64,000 bases of DNA from CAZSMK01 sp964608095 (GCA_964608095.1 CAZSMK010000011.1:120516-184515), one strand, 5' to 3'. Numbered from the stretch's first letter, positions 17,513 through 25,659 are shown. Numbers and translations are program-made. Notes: generated from the letters alone by a model not told the origin.

Positions 17513-17908
17513 ATGGCAGAGCTTAAAGATCTTTACCAGACTGCGGATTGGAAACAGGAAAAACATGTACCCGTAATCGATGCGCCGGACAAGGTAAAAA
17601 AGGGAGAATTTTTTAAAGTCACCGCAACGATCGGTAAAGAAGTGGCACATCCAAACAAGACTGAACATCACATCCGCTGGATTACGCTTTACTTTAAACC
17701 GGAAGGTGAGAAATTTCCTTATCAAATTGGTAAAACCGAATTTAGTGCCCATGGCGAATCAACTGAGGGGCCGGACACAAGCACCGTGTACACCCATCAT
17801 GAGATGACCATAAGTTTTAAAACCGATAAACCAGGGACAATTTTCGCTGCGAGTTACTGCAACATTCATGGTCTGTGGCAGAGTTCTCGCTCCCTTGAAG
17901 TAGAATAA
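17513..17908 (+). CDS. Superoxide reductase (class II, neelaredoxin type)
   Basis: 131 residues. It lacks the N-terminal desulforedoxin rubredoxin-like domain, so only the catalytic Fe centre is present. Ligands and catalytic residues are visible: E16/K17/H18 in EKHVP, H46 and H52 in HPNKTEHHI, and the C-x-x-H pair C116/H119 in YCNIHG. It reduces superoxide to hydrogen peroxide without making oxygen, typical of anaerobes and microaerophiles. Its electron donor (rubredoxin) is not in the window. A strong AGAGGAGG lies before the ATG. Confidence 0.95.
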   Translation: MAELKDLYQTADWKQEKHVPVIDAPDKVKKGEFFKVTATIGKEVAHPNKTEHHIRWITLYFKPEGEKFPYQIGKTEFSAHGESTEGPDTSTVYTHHEMTISFKTDKPGTIFAASYCNIHGLWQSSRSLEVE

Positions 17909-17981
17909 TATCACCACGATAAAGAACCCAAGGATTTCCCGCTGAAGAACAACAGACTCATTCCACTCAAAGTTCGTAGGA

Positions 17982-18005
17982 AGTGATTATTTATCACTCT
18001 TTTTA
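17982..18005 (+). terminator. Candidate terminator after superoxide reductase
   Basis: AGTGAT/ATCACT stem (6 bp) with loop TATTT and a following CTTTTT run, between two convergent genes. Confidence 0.4.
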
Positions 18006-19229
18006 AACATCTTTCAATCTGTATATTGTCTCAAACGAATTGAATAAATCGATGTATCGTTCCAGAAGGCGAATCATGAGAAAATGTTCTTTTACGGTCT
18101 TTCTTGCCTTTTGCCCCATTTCTTCGCGGAGTTTCTTATCTTTCAACAATTTTACGATTCTATCTGCGGTTTCTTCCACCAATGAAACCAGAAAACCATT
18201 TTCTCCGTCTTTAATCTGATACCGTATCCCTCCTACGTTTCCTCCTACGACTGGAGTTCCCTTCCACATAGCCTCAGCAACCGTCAGCCCAAAACCTTCT
18301 CGGATAGACTTTTGCACAACTACTGCCGCGCGCGATTGTAATGCGTTTACGAGAGCGGTGTCTTCCCGACTCAGAATAATGATTCGTTCATCTTTCTTTT
18401 TGAGGAGTGACGCATATACTTCCTCACCTTCAGGATCATCTGTCGCTACGTTTCCAAGTAATACAAGAGTAGCATCAACCTCTTTCCGTGCAATCTTGAA
18501 TGCCTCAATAACACCCTCGGGATCCTTCCAACGATCAAAACGTGATATCTGAACAACAAGGGGAAGATCAGTAGGTATTTCGTAATGTCTCAAGCGTTCA
18601 TCAATCTCCTTTTCGCTCAGGTCTCGGTTCTTTATAGAGAAAGGATCGATCGCCGGTGGAAAATTGACCTGGGATGTTTTAAGATCCTGCTTATATTCCT
18701 CGAGGGTAACTATCACCGCATCGTATTTTTCAATATATTGTAACAGATACTTCCAGAGTTCCTTGTTGGGATGGGTCATATCCACGTGGCAACGCCAAAT
18801 CCAGGGACCCTTTTTCCTATAGTGGTTAATCATGGGTAGCGGCTGTGGATCGTGAATAATCACAATGTCATGATGATCTAAATGATTCCTAATCGAATTT
18901 TCGTAGACAACCTCCTCATAGATTTCTTTTTTCCTATCGGTCAAATTAATATCACCGCCTTGAAGGGCGTTGTGCATCTTCTTGGTTACACCGAAAAAGT
19001 CCGGCGCTCCTTGTAAAACGCGCCAGCCTGTCTTTATTCCCACACTGTTCATCAAGATCGTTAATGAAGTAAGAACCGTTGCCACACCCCCTCCATAATA
19101 AGTTGAATTGAGATGAACAACATGGGTATTCTGCAGGGGCTCAGCCTTCTTATGGATTCGGTGTATCATCTCCGAGCCGACATACTGCTCATAATCTTCA
19201 ACCTTCACAATTTTTTCGTGGTTTATCAT
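18003..19229 (-). CDS. treT: GT4 glycosyltransferase, trehalose synthase TreT-like
   Basis: 408 residues from ATG 19229, chosen for GAGAGGAG upstream. GT4/GT-B fold: N-terminal VVHLNSTYYGGGVATVL acceptor loop, central HDPQPLPMI and WRCHVDMTHPN, and C-terminal donor-binding REGFGLTVAEAMWKGTPVVGGNVGG (E-x7-E). This set matches trehalose glycosyltransferring synthase, which makes trehalose from NDP-glucose and glucose. That substrate assignment is by family resemblance. It is monocistronic and convergent with the superoxide reductase gene. Trehalose would fit the stress-related theme nearby. Confidence 0.8.
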   Translation of the reverse strand: MINHEKIVKVEDYEQYVGSEMIHRIHKKAEPLQNTHVVHLNSTYYGGGVATVLTSLTILMNSVGIKTGWRVLQGAPDFFGVTKKMHNALQGGDINLTDRKKEIYEEVVYENSIRNHLDHHDIVIIHDPQPLPMINHYRKKGPWIWRCHVDMTHPNKELWKYLLQYIEKYDAVIVTLEEYKQDLKTSQVNFPPAIDPFSIKNRDLSEKEIDERLRHYEIPTDLPLVVQISRFDRWKDPEGVIEAFKIARKEVDATLVLLGNVATDDPEGEEVYASLLKKKDERIIILSREDTALVNALQSRAAVVVQKSIREGFGLTVAEAMWKGTPVVGGNVGGIRYQIKDGENGFLVSLVEETADRIVKLLKDKKLREEMGQKARKTVKEHFLMIRLLERYIDLFNSFETIYRLKDV

Positions 19230-19323
19230 AGTCAAACTCCTCTCATTTTTTTTCAGCATATTATTAATAGTTAAACGCCTTTAAAAATTTATAACAATTA
19301 AAAAACGTAATTTAAATCAATTT

Positions 19324-19362
19324 CGTAGGGGCATAATATTTTGTGCCCTATATTTTGTGCCC
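19324..19362 (+). repeat. REP-like palindrome, A type, with extra half-stem
   Basis: CGTAG foot followed by GGGCATAATATTTTGTGCCC at 19324-19348, then a repeated half TATTTTGTGCCC at 19351-19362. One stem base differs from the intragenic copy. Confidence 0.7.
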
Positions 19363-19363
19363 A

Positions 19364-19424
19364 CATGTTCATGGCATAATCATTATAAAAAATAAACGGG
19401 TTCAAGATATTGAACCCCTACGGC
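19364..19424 (+). repeat. 61-bp duplicate of an internal RAYT gene segment
   Basis: Identical to 19780-19840, which encodes the VHGIIIIKNKRVQDIEPLR region of the transposase. It lies upstream of the gene with no start, so it is a relic of a partial duplication or recombination between palindromes. Confidence 0.8.
19397..19422 (-). repeat. REP-like palindrome, B type
   Basis: On the minus strand CGTAG precedes GGGTTCAATATCTTGAACCC. Same foot as the A type but with a compensated stem. Confidence 0.75.
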
Positions 19425-19432
19425 GACAACCA

Positions 19433-19458
19433 CGGGTTCAAAATATTGAACCCCTACG
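19433..19458 (-). repeat. REP-like palindrome, B type
   Basis: Same as the 19397 copy with a single loop change (TATTTTGAACCC on the minus strand). It lies 10 bp from the preceding copy in the same orientation. Confidence 0.75.
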
Positions 19459-19533
19459 TCTTGACACGAATTTCTTTTATTGATAATAAATATCACGCTT
19501 TCAATATCAATCAATTTCATTTTTGAAGGAAAA

Positions 19534-20124
19534 ATGAAATATGATCATTCGAAATATCACAGACAATCGATACGATTGAAAGGGTATGATTACCGGCAGA
19601 ATGGTTATTATTTTATCACAATTTGCAGCCATAATAGGGAAAAAATATTCGGCGAAATTCGTAGGGGCACAATATTTTGTGCCCTTAATGAAGGCGGTAA
19701 AATTGCGAAAAAATTCTGGGAGGAAATCCCGCAACATTATCCATTTGTTGGTTTGGATGAATATGTAATAATGCCCGATCATGTTCATGGCATAATCATT
19801 ATAAAAAATAAACGGGTTCAAGATATTGAACCCCTACGGCAACGGGAACAACGGCGGGTTCAAAATCGGGTTCAAGATATTGAACCCCTACGAGGACAAT
19901 TTCAAAAAAACCCCTCCGGGTCGCTTGGATCAATTATTCGCGGCTATAAAATATCCGTGACTAAATGGTATCGCAAAAACACCAATATACAGGTCGTATG
20001 GCAACGCAACTTTTATGAACACATTATCCGAAACGATGAGGACTTGTATAATATCAGAGAATACATCAGGCATAATCCGGTAAAATGGGCTGAGGACATT
20101 GACAATCCTATGAATAATTATTAA
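19534..20124 (+). CDS. REP-associated tyrosine transposase (RAYT, Y1_Tnp HUH family)
   Basis: 196 residues from ATG 19534 (GAAGGA upstream). Family marks: N-terminal GYDYRQNGYYFITICSHNRE, HUH motif in MPDHVHGI (H83, H85), and a candidate nucleophile Y161 in FYEHIIR, followed by YIRHNPVKW. RAYTs are single-copy domesticated relatives of IS200/IS605 TnpA that nick GTAG-footed hairpins (REPs). Oddly, the gene contains such hairpins in frame: residues 43-50 (RRGTIFCA) come from an A-type copy, and 94-102 and 112-120 (both RVQDIEPLR) from B-type copies, with a broken copy at 108-111. The catalytic core is intact, so the protein may still be active. Confidence 0.9.
   Translation: MKYDHSKYHRQSIRLKGYDYRQNGYYFITICSHNREKIFGEIRRGTIFCALNEGGKIAKKFWEEIPQHYPFVGLDEYVIMPDHVHGIIIIKNKRVQDIEPLRQREQRRVQNRVQDIEPLRGQFQKNPSGSLGSIIRGYKISVTKWYRKNTNIQVVWQRNFYEHIIRNDEDLYNIREYIRHNPVKWAEDIDNPMNNY
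19660..19684 (+). repeat. REP-like palindrome, A type, inside the RAYT coding sequence
   Basis: CGTAG foot plus GGGCACAATATTTTGTGCCC, in frame, encoding residues 43-50 of the transposase (RRGTIFCA). Confidence 0.8.
19813..19838 (-). repeat. REP-like palindrome, B type, inside the RAYT coding sequence
   Basis: B-type copy read on the minus strand. The plus strand encodes RVQDIEPLR, residues 94-102. Confidence 0.8.
19855..19892 (-). repeat. Partial plus full B-type REP palindrome inside the RAYT gene
   Basis: A 12-nt truncated copy (19855-19866) abuts a complete copy (19867-19892). Together they encode RVQN and RVQDIEPLR, keeping the reading frame. Confidence 0.8.
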
Positions 20125-20521
20125 CCAATAGAAAAAGACGGTGTCATAAACCGCATCGTTGTATTTTGTCATTATTCCCCCCTATGCATCACAATCTTCG
20201 GTCCTTTCGTGGTGGCACAATATTTCATTCCCTGTCGTGGGGATACAATATTTTATGCCCATTCGTTACGGCACAATATTTCATTCCCTATCGTGGGGAT
20301 ACAATATTTTATGCCATTTCATTGTGGCACAATATTTTTCCCTGTTGTAGGGGCACAATATTTTGTGCCCTATATAACGGCAAATCCTAAATTATGTTGC
20401 GTGATTCGTTCCATTTATTCATGATTTATCAAAAACCTATACAACAGGACAAAGAAAATTTTCCCCAAAAACATATAAACATGTGTTTTCAAACAAAAAA
20501 ATCAGAGGAGGAATCGTAACC
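20125..20521. other. Intergenic region with REP array between RAYT and the DUF1460 gene
   Basis: 397 bp. Its centre (20208-20370) is a palindrome array; the rest is AT rich. The GAGGAGG ribosome-binding site of the next gene lies at its end. No RNA gene or ORF is convincing. Confidence 0.6.
20208..20370 (+). repeat. Tandem array of diverged A-type REP palindromes, 28-bp period
   Basis: Copies begin at 20208, 20236, 20264, 20292, about 20320 and 20346. The first four are spaced exactly 28 bp and alternate between two variants (CACAATATTTCATTCCC and TACAATATTTTATGCCC), giving a 56-bp higher-order unit. The last copy (20346-20370) keeps the canonical GTAG foot and perfect stem; the others have decayed feet (GTGG, TTAC). 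Confidence 0.8.
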
Positions 20522-21661
20522 ATGCAAAAAAAGGTCAGCCTTATTATGCTGCTCACCAGTTTGGTGTTTCTCGTGGGTTTCAGATTGTTCAAGAAAGCCC
20601 CTGAGGTCGTTCCTGATGACGAACAGATAAGAGCAGCAAAACAAATTGATATGTCTGATGAGCGACTGAAAGAGTTAACCGCAAAAAAGTTGTTTGAGTT
20701 CTCGCCGCAGGATTTAAACGATTATCTCCTGCTTGCACAAGAAACATATCCCGACCTTCCTGAACGAATCGCTCATTTTGCCCGTAAAGCAATCGGGCAA
20801 CCTTACAAAATCTATTTGCTCGGGGAGTTCCCCTTCGAACTTTACGATACCGACCCCCTCTTTTGTCTCGAAAAGAGCGATTGCATGGTGTTTACCGAAC
20901 ATATCTATGCGATGGCGCTGGCAAAGGATTGGCAACAGTTCTTTTCCCTGCTTCAGAGAATACGATATGAGAACGGCGAAATCAGCACAACCATGCGAAA
21001 CCATACCTCGATTCCACAATGGGTGATGAACAACGATTGGTTGATACGGGATATAACCGATGAGATTGCAGAAGGGCTGACAAAGCCATGGCATATGGAG
21101 GTCGACCCAAACCGTGAACTTATCAACGACTACGGTCTTAACCCGGAATTCCCCAGAATTGTTCTTGATACATCATATATTCCCCTGGAGCACGTCCCCA
21201 AAATTGCACATAAACTCGAAAACGGCGACTATGTCTGCGTAATCAGGGGCTATACTGAGAAAGGTCTTTGGTCGGGACACGTGGGATTTATTACAGTTAA
21301 TGAAGATGGCACACGGAACTTTCTCGACTCAGCCGGCAGAGGTGTGGCTGAAACGCCCATTATCGAATATTCTGTAAGCTCAATGGAACGAAACAAAGAA
21401 CGGGAAAAACACAACCAATGGGTCGATAAAGTACAGAAAGATCCGTCACTCTTAAAACCCAAACGTAAATGGCTCTTCTTTAAGGAGGAAGCCAAAAAAC
21501 CGCGGAAAAGGTATTACCATTATGGCTTCAAATTCTATCGTCCTCATGCCGATCCTTTAAAACGCCTTATCGAGGTCGATGGACCGAACGCACCGATCGT
21601 TACAGGGCCAAAAGGACTCCTTATCAACAGAAAGGATGTGCCTTACAAAAAACCAGAGTAA
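20522..21661 (+). CDS. DUF1460 family N-acetylmuramoyl-L-alanine amidase-like protein
   Basis: 379 residues from ATG 20522 (GAGGAGG upstream). The N-terminus is a membrane anchor or signal (VSLIMLLTSLVFLVGF). The body matches DUF1460, an NlpC/P60-related cysteine hydrolase: ARKAIGQPYKIYLLGEFPFE, then the nucleophile in EKSDCMVFTEH and the histidine in GHVGFI. Such enzymes act on peptidoglycan stem peptides or amide bonds in the envelope. The lysine/arginine-rich tail (KPKRKWLFFKEEAKKPRKRYYH) may contact the wall or membrane. It appears monocistronic. Confidence 0.75.
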   Translation: MQKKVSLIMLLTSLVFLVGFRLFKKAPEVVPDDEQIRAAKQIDMSDERLKELTAKKLFEFSPQDLNDYLLLAQETYPDLPERIAHFARKAIGQPYKIYLLGEFPFELYDTDPLFCLEKSDCMVFTEHIYAMALAKDWQQFFSLLQRIRYENGEISTTMRNHTSIPQWVMNNDWLIRDITDEIAEGLTKPWHMEVDPNRELINDYGLNPEFPRIVLDTSYIPLEHVPKIAHKLENGDYVCVIRGYTEKGLWSGHVGFITVNEDGTRNFLDSAGRGVAETPIIEYSVSSMERNKEREKHNQWVDKVQKDPSLLKPKRKWLFFKEEAKKPRKRYYHYGFKFYRPHADPLKRLIEVDGPNAPIVTGPKGLLINRKDVPYKKPE

Positions 21662-21688
21662 TAGACCCCTGGCTTGAAAAAGTTCGAT

Positions 21689-22201
21689 TCATTTTTTCTC
21701 TCGAACCAGGTGCGTGAGTAATAGCGGCTTGTTCTCATGAAGGAACTCAAGCAGCTCCTTTGCCCAGAAACACATAGTTTGTTCCCAGGGTTGCCCGAAA
21801 ACACCCCAGATAAAATTTTTCTCCAGAAAAATGTAATAATCTCCATCCGGTAAAATCGGAACCTGCCATTCCCTGAACTCATCTAATTCAAAGGGAACAT
21901 GAGGAAAAAACCTGTATGCGGGATGATACCAATCGAGCGCGTAGATCCAGTCGTCCGGAATCACAAGTTGCTTGAACATGCTCAAAGTGACATTCATAAG
22001 ATCATTGTTCATTTTCTCATAGTGCGTTGCCCCACATCCGTATATGTGCGAAATAGAATAAGTCTCTGATGGGCGTGGTTCCTTGATGCTCGGAAGCACC
22101 ACCGGCGTACGCTTTGGTTTAAAATGGAATTCTTTCTCAAACTTGTTCCAGATATCTTCATATTCTCTCTTTTCAATCTCTTTCCAGGCGTTTTCCCTCA
22201 T
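21689..22201 (-). CDS. DUF2716 family protein
   Basis: 170 residues, soluble, acidic and rich in tryptophan and aromatics (DWIYALDWYHPAYRFFPH; LPDGDYYIFLEKNFIWGVFGQPWEQTMCFWAKELL). This pattern matches DUF2716, small proteins of unknown function that often behave like immunity or SMI1-type partners in other genomes. There is no toxin gene next to it here. It is convergent with the DUF1460 gene, 27 bp apart. No function is proposed. Confidence 0.65.
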   Translation of the reverse strand: MRENAWKEIEKREYEDIWNKFEKEFHFKPKRTPVVLPSIKEPRPSETYSISHIYGCGATHYEKMNNDLMNVTLSMFKQLVIPDDWIYALDWYHPAYRFFPHVPFELDEFREWQVPILPDGDYYIFLEKNFIWGVFGQPWEQTMCFWAKELLEFLHENKPLLLTHLVREKK

Positions 22202-22553
22202 CGTTTCTTCCTACAACATCTGACACTATACATAGAAAATATTCCCGTCACATTATGATAAAATTAAAAATATCGACTTATTCCATGCAAGTCAATTTTT
22301 TGAACCCGACAGATAAATATAAAGAACCAGATGAGATTAAACGATAATACTTAAAAAGAGGCAACAGTATCATCCTTTACTATGATTCGTATTCTCATAA
22401 TTCTGTATTTTATTCTTCAACGAAAAAATTACCTCTTCGGGATAGAGAAAATCTTAATTAAAATAAATATTTGACTTCCGAAATATTGTCTGGAATACTT
22501 ATAATAGTGATTATTTTTATAAACTTCAGAAAACAAGAAGGAGGAAAAAGATC
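22202..22553. other. Intergenic region upstream of the coiled-coil lipoprotein
   Basis: 352 bp, very AT rich, between divergent genes. TATAAT at 22500-22505 lies about 50 bp before the lipoprotein start and could be its -10 box. The nearest -35-like TTGACT (22471-22476) is 23 bp away, too far for a standard promoter. Nothing else is recognisable. Confidence 0.4.
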
Positions 22554-23009
22554 ATGAGAATCTTAACGGTACTTCTCATCACAATGTTGGCATTTGCGTT
22601 CTTTGGGTGTGCTGAAGAAGAACAGACGCCTGTTACCGAGGAAGAAATCACCGGCGAGGAAGTTAAAAAAGAGGTACAAGAAGCAGTGAAAAGCGCCACT
22701 GAATTTACTGCTGAAAAAAAGGAAGAATATCAAAGTGAATTGCAGGAAAAGATGTCGCAAGTCGAGACCGAATTGCAGGATTTAGAAAAGAAAATGGAAT
22801 CTCTTTCTGAAGAAGCAAAAGAAGTAACAGAGCAACAAATGCAAAAACTCCAGAACCAAATTAATGAAACAAAGGAAACAATGTCGCAATTGAAGGAAGC
22901 CGGTGAAGAAAAGTGGGCAGAACTCAGTAAACAGATAGATGAAAAGGTCGGACAAATTGATGAGTCCATGAAGCAACTACGAGAAACACTCTCACCGAAA
23001 GCCGAATAA
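22554..23009 (+). CDS. Coiled-coil outer-membrane-type lipoprotein
   Basis: 151 residues. The signal peptide has a lipobox ending FAFFGC (C19 would be lipidated), then a short acidic linker and about 110 residues of uninterrupted charged coiled coil (QSELQEKMSQVETELQDLEK, then QMQKLQNQINETKETMSQLK). It is similar in design to Lpp-like or apolipophorin-like spacer lipoproteins. It may stiffen the envelope, but no specific family is recognised. AAGGAGG precedes the ATG. Confidence 0.7.
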   Translation: MRILTVLLITMLAFAFFGCAEEEQTPVTEEEITGEEVKKEVQEAVKSATEFTAEKKEEYQSELQEKMSQVETELQDLEKKMESLSEEAKEVTEQQMQKLQNQINETKETMSQLKEAGEEKWAELSKQIDEKVGQIDESMKQLRETLSPKAE

Positions 23010-23261
23010 GCAAAAGAAGAGAGATCTGTAAGCAGGGAATAAGTAAGAGGAGAAGTGAGTCAAAAGATGGCAGAAAGAAAAAAGTACAATGCAAGAAGCC
23101 ACCTCTCGTTAAGAGCACATAAAAGAGTTACCATCTTCCTCTTAATCGGGAAAGATGAAATTAAGCACTCATATCAAAGGATGCAAGAATCCTCAAAATA
23201 ATTTCTCATTTCTCCTCTTTCAATTCATGGATATAAGAAAATAAGAAAAGGAGATAGTGCC

Positions 23262-23999
23262 ATGTTAAGAAGCTCGAAAGAACTCATAAATTATACATTA
23301 TCTGCAAAAGATGGTCCTATAGGCAAGGTCAAGGATTTTTTCTTTGATGACCAAACATGGGTAGTCCGTTACTTCGTGATCGATACGGGCACCTGGCTGC
23401 CCGGAAGAAAGGTACTTCTTATCCCCGACGTTCTCGGCGAACCGGATTGGGCGGGACAGGTCTTTCCCGTTAACTTGACGAAAGAGCAAATTCAAAACAG
23501 CCCACCGGTCGAGGAGGAGAAGCCTGTCTCGCGACAGAACGAAATTAACTTATTCGATTACTATGGCTGGACTCCTTATTGGTGGCATACACCGGGTACT
23601 GCCGGTATGCCCGGTATGCCCGGTATGCCCGTTCGTGTTCCTAAATCAAAAGAGGAAGAAAAGGATTATGACCCGCGCCTTCGGAGCGCTAAAGAGGTCA
23701 CCGGCTACCACATACAGGCATCGGATGGTGAGATCGGACATGTGGAAGACTTTATCGTTGAGGATTCTATGTGGACAATCCGCTATATAGTCGTAGATAC
23801 ACGAAACTGGCTCCCTGGCAAGAAAGTTCTTGTAGCACCCGAATGGAATGATCGGATCGATTGGGATGAGAAAAAGGTTCACACTATTCTCACCCGGGAA
23901 AAAATCAAAAACAGCCCTGAATTCGACCCCTCGACTCCCATCAACCGTGAATATGAGGTCAGGTTATACGATTACTATGGCAGACCCAAATACTGGTAA
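23262..23999 (+). CDS. Double PRC-barrel domain protein
   Basis: 245 residues with two homologous PRC-barrel halves. Residues 1-95 read SSKELINYTLSAKDGPIGKVKDFFFDDQTWVVRYFVIDTGTWLPGRKVLL. Residues 135-245 read SAKEVTGYHIQASDGEIGHVEDFIVEDSMWTIRYIVVDTRNWLPGKKVLV. They are joined by a glycine/methionine/proline linker with three GMP repeats. PRC-barrels mediate protein or RNA contacts. Tandem forms are common near stress and DNA-repair genes in environmental bacteria. It lies 34 bp before the split LigD genes and is probably cotranscribed with them. Confidence 0.85.
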   Translation: MLRSSKELINYTLSAKDGPIGKVKDFFFDDQTWVVRYFVIDTGTWLPGRKVLLIPDVLGEPDWAGQVFPVNLTKEQIQNSPPVEEEKPVSRQNEINLFDYYGWTPYWWHTPGTAGMPGMPGMPVRVPKSKEEEKDYDPRLRSAKEVTGYHIQASDGEIGHVEDFIVEDSMWTIRYIVVDTRNWLPGKKVLVAPEWNDRIDWDEKKVHTILTREKIKNSPEFDPSTPINREYEVRLYDYYGRPKYW

Positions 24000-24033
24000 A
24001 AAGCATAGGATCAAGTAAATAAAGGACGTACCA

Positions 24034-24645
24034 ATGACGAAGAAAGACCCATTGGCTGAGTATAAAAAGAAACGAGATTTAAAAAAAACGCCGGAACCTT
24101 CAGGCAAAAAGAAGAGAAAAGGAAAGAAACCCCTATTTGTTATCCAGAAACATGATGCGAGTTCTCTTCATTACGATTTTCGGATAGAAATAGAGGGTGT
24201 ACTAAAATCGTGGGCAGTACCAAAAGGACCATCCACCGATCCACGCGAGAAACGCCTTGCTATTTTAACTGAGGATCACCCTATGGATTATGCCGACTTT
24301 GAAGGCGTCATACCCAAAGGTGAATACGGCGCCGGTGCAGTTCTTGTTTGGGATAAGGGGACCTACAAAAATTTGAAGAAGGATAAAAACCAAGTTTCAA
24401 TGAAAGAGGCGTTCGAAGACGGGCACATCGAAATTTTCCTGGAGGGTAAGAAATTAAGAGGGGGATATGCACTGATCAAAACCAGCAAAGGCAAAAAAGA
24501 TCAGTGGCTCTTGATAAAGATGAAAGACGAAGAAGCAGATGCACGGCGGAAGCCTGTCAGTACCAAGCCAGAATCCGTGCTCACCGGAAGAAATCTCAAA
24601 GAAATCAAAAAAGAAGAAAAGGGGAGCGAGTCAGACGAAAAATGA
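24034..24645 (+). CDS. LigD 3'-phosphoesterase (PE) domain as a separate protein
   Basis: 203 residues. The PE signature is complete: VIQKHDASSLHYDFRIEIEGVLKSWAVPKGPS, EDHPMDYADFEGVIPKGEYGAG, and a late WLLIKMKDEEA strand. In Pseudomonas-type LigD this module trims 3' ends (3'-phosphate and 3'-ribonucleotide removal) before end joining. Here it is free-standing, with lysine-rich extensions at both ends. Its stop TGA overlaps the ligase start as ATGA, indicating coupling. Confidence 0.93.
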   Translation: MTKKDPLAEYKKKRDLKKTPEPSGKKKRKGKKPLFVIQKHDASSLHYDFRIEIEGVLKSWAVPKGPSTDPREKRLAILTEDHPMDYADFEGVIPKGEYGAGAVLVWDKGTYKNLKKDKNQVSMKEAFEDGHIEIFLEGKKLRGGYALIKTSKGKKDQWLLIKMKDEEADARRKPVSTKPESVLTGRNLKEIKKEEKGSESDEK

Positions 24646-25649
24646 GCTCGGAAAACATATTGCAGAGTCTCAGCGATGACGAAAAGAAGAAATTAAAGAA
24701 AAAGAAACAGCCCGAATTCATTAAGCCGATGCTCGCAACCTTAACGAAAGAACACTTTTCCGATCCCGAATGGATATATGAACGAAAACTGGATGGTGAG
24801 CGTTGCCTCGCGTTTAAGAAACAGAAAAAAGTTCGGTTGATGTCACGCAATGAAAAAGAAATCAACGCGAGCTATCCTGAAATAATCGAGGCTCTCGAAA
24901 AAGCGGACGTCGAGAATGTTGTCCTCGATGGAGAGATTGTCGCCTTTGAAGGCAACGTTACAAGCTTCTCGAGGCTGCAAGATAGAATGAATGTGAAAGA
25001 CCCTGAAGAAGCCCGTGCGACAAATGTGAAAATTTATTACTATATATTCGATATACCCTACGCAGCAGGGTATGATATAAGTAACTTACCGCTTGAATCG
25101 CGCAAGAAAATCCTTAAACAGATTCTTTCATTTAGCAATCCACTTCGGTTTACCCGACATAGAAATGAAAAAGGGGAAGAGTTCTTATCCGAGGCCTGCA
25201 AAAAAGGATGGGAAGGACTTATAGCAAAAAAAAAGGGCAGTGGCTATAGCCATACAAGGTCTAAAAACTGGTTAAAATTCAAATGTGTAAAACGCCAGGA
25301 ATTTGTCATAGGCGGTTGGACTGATCCTCAGGGCTCAAGAAAAGGATTCGGCGCTATTCTCATCGGCTACTATAAAAATGATGCATTTATGTATGCAGGA
25401 AAAGTCGGGACTGGCTTTGACGATAAAACACTCACACAATTAAAAAAGCGTTCTGAAACGTTAAGCCGCAAAAGATGTCCTTTCAACGAGCCAGATAAAA
25501 TCGGGGAAAAAGATGCACACTGGATTAAACCGGAACTGGTTGCCCAGATAGGTTTTACCGAATGGACAGACGACGGAAAACTACGACATCCCCGCTATAG
25601 GGGGCTCAGGCGCGATAAAAAACCACAGGACGTAATCAAGGAAACGTAG
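24642..25649 (+). CDS. ATP-dependent DNA ligase, LigD ligase domain as a separate protein
   Basis: 335 residues from ATG 24642, overlapping the PE gene stop by 4 nt. The adenylation motif has the nucleophilic lysine in ERKLDGERCLAF, later motifs are VLDGEIVAFEG and EGLIAKKKGSGY, and the OB fold carries KFKCVKRQEFVIGGWTDPQGSRKGFGAILIGYY. It seals double-strand ends with ATP. The 30-residue N-terminal leader is rich in lysine and serine. It complements the NAD-dependent LigA of the same window. Confidence 0.93.
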   Translation: MSSENILQSLSDDEKKKLKKKKQPEFIKPMLATLTKEHFSDPEWIYERKLDGERCLAFKKQKKVRLMSRNEKEINASYPEIIEALEKADVENVVLDGEIVAFEGNVTSFSRLQDRMNVKDPEEARATNVKIYYYIFDIPYAAGYDISNLPLESRKKILKQILSFSNPLRFTRHRNEKGEEFLSEACKKGWEGLIAKKKGSGYSHTRSKNWLKFKCVKRQEFVIGGWTDPQGSRKGFGAILIGYYKNDAFMYAGKVGTGFDDKTLTQLKKRSETLSRKRCPFNEPDKIGEKDAHWIKPELVAQIGFTEWTDDGKLRHPRYRGLRRDKKPQDVIKET

Positions 25650-25659
25650 GAGGAATATA

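Larger units (their letters stand above)
19230..19533. other. Repeat-bearing leader region of the RAYT gene
   Basis: 304 bp holding one A-type palindrome plus an extra half-copy, two B-type palindromes, and a 61-bp fragment identical to part of the downstream transposase gene. No other gene was seen. Confidence 0.7.

Noticed and set aside
20208..20370. CRISPR-like array (28-bp regular period)
   Set aside because: There are no distinct spacers; the whole period is repeat DNA in two alternating variants, the units are palindromic around AATATT, the same element lies inside the RAYT gene, and no cas gene is in the window.
21689..22201. Toxin-immunity pair with the DUF2716 protein as immunity factor
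   Set aside because: No toxin-like neighbour: the adjacent genes are a wall amidase-like protein (convergent) and a coiled-coil lipoprotein.
22471..22505. TTGACT/TATAAT promoter before the lipoprotein gene
   Set aside because: The 23-bp spacer is too long for a standard promoter; only the -10-like box remains as a suggestion.
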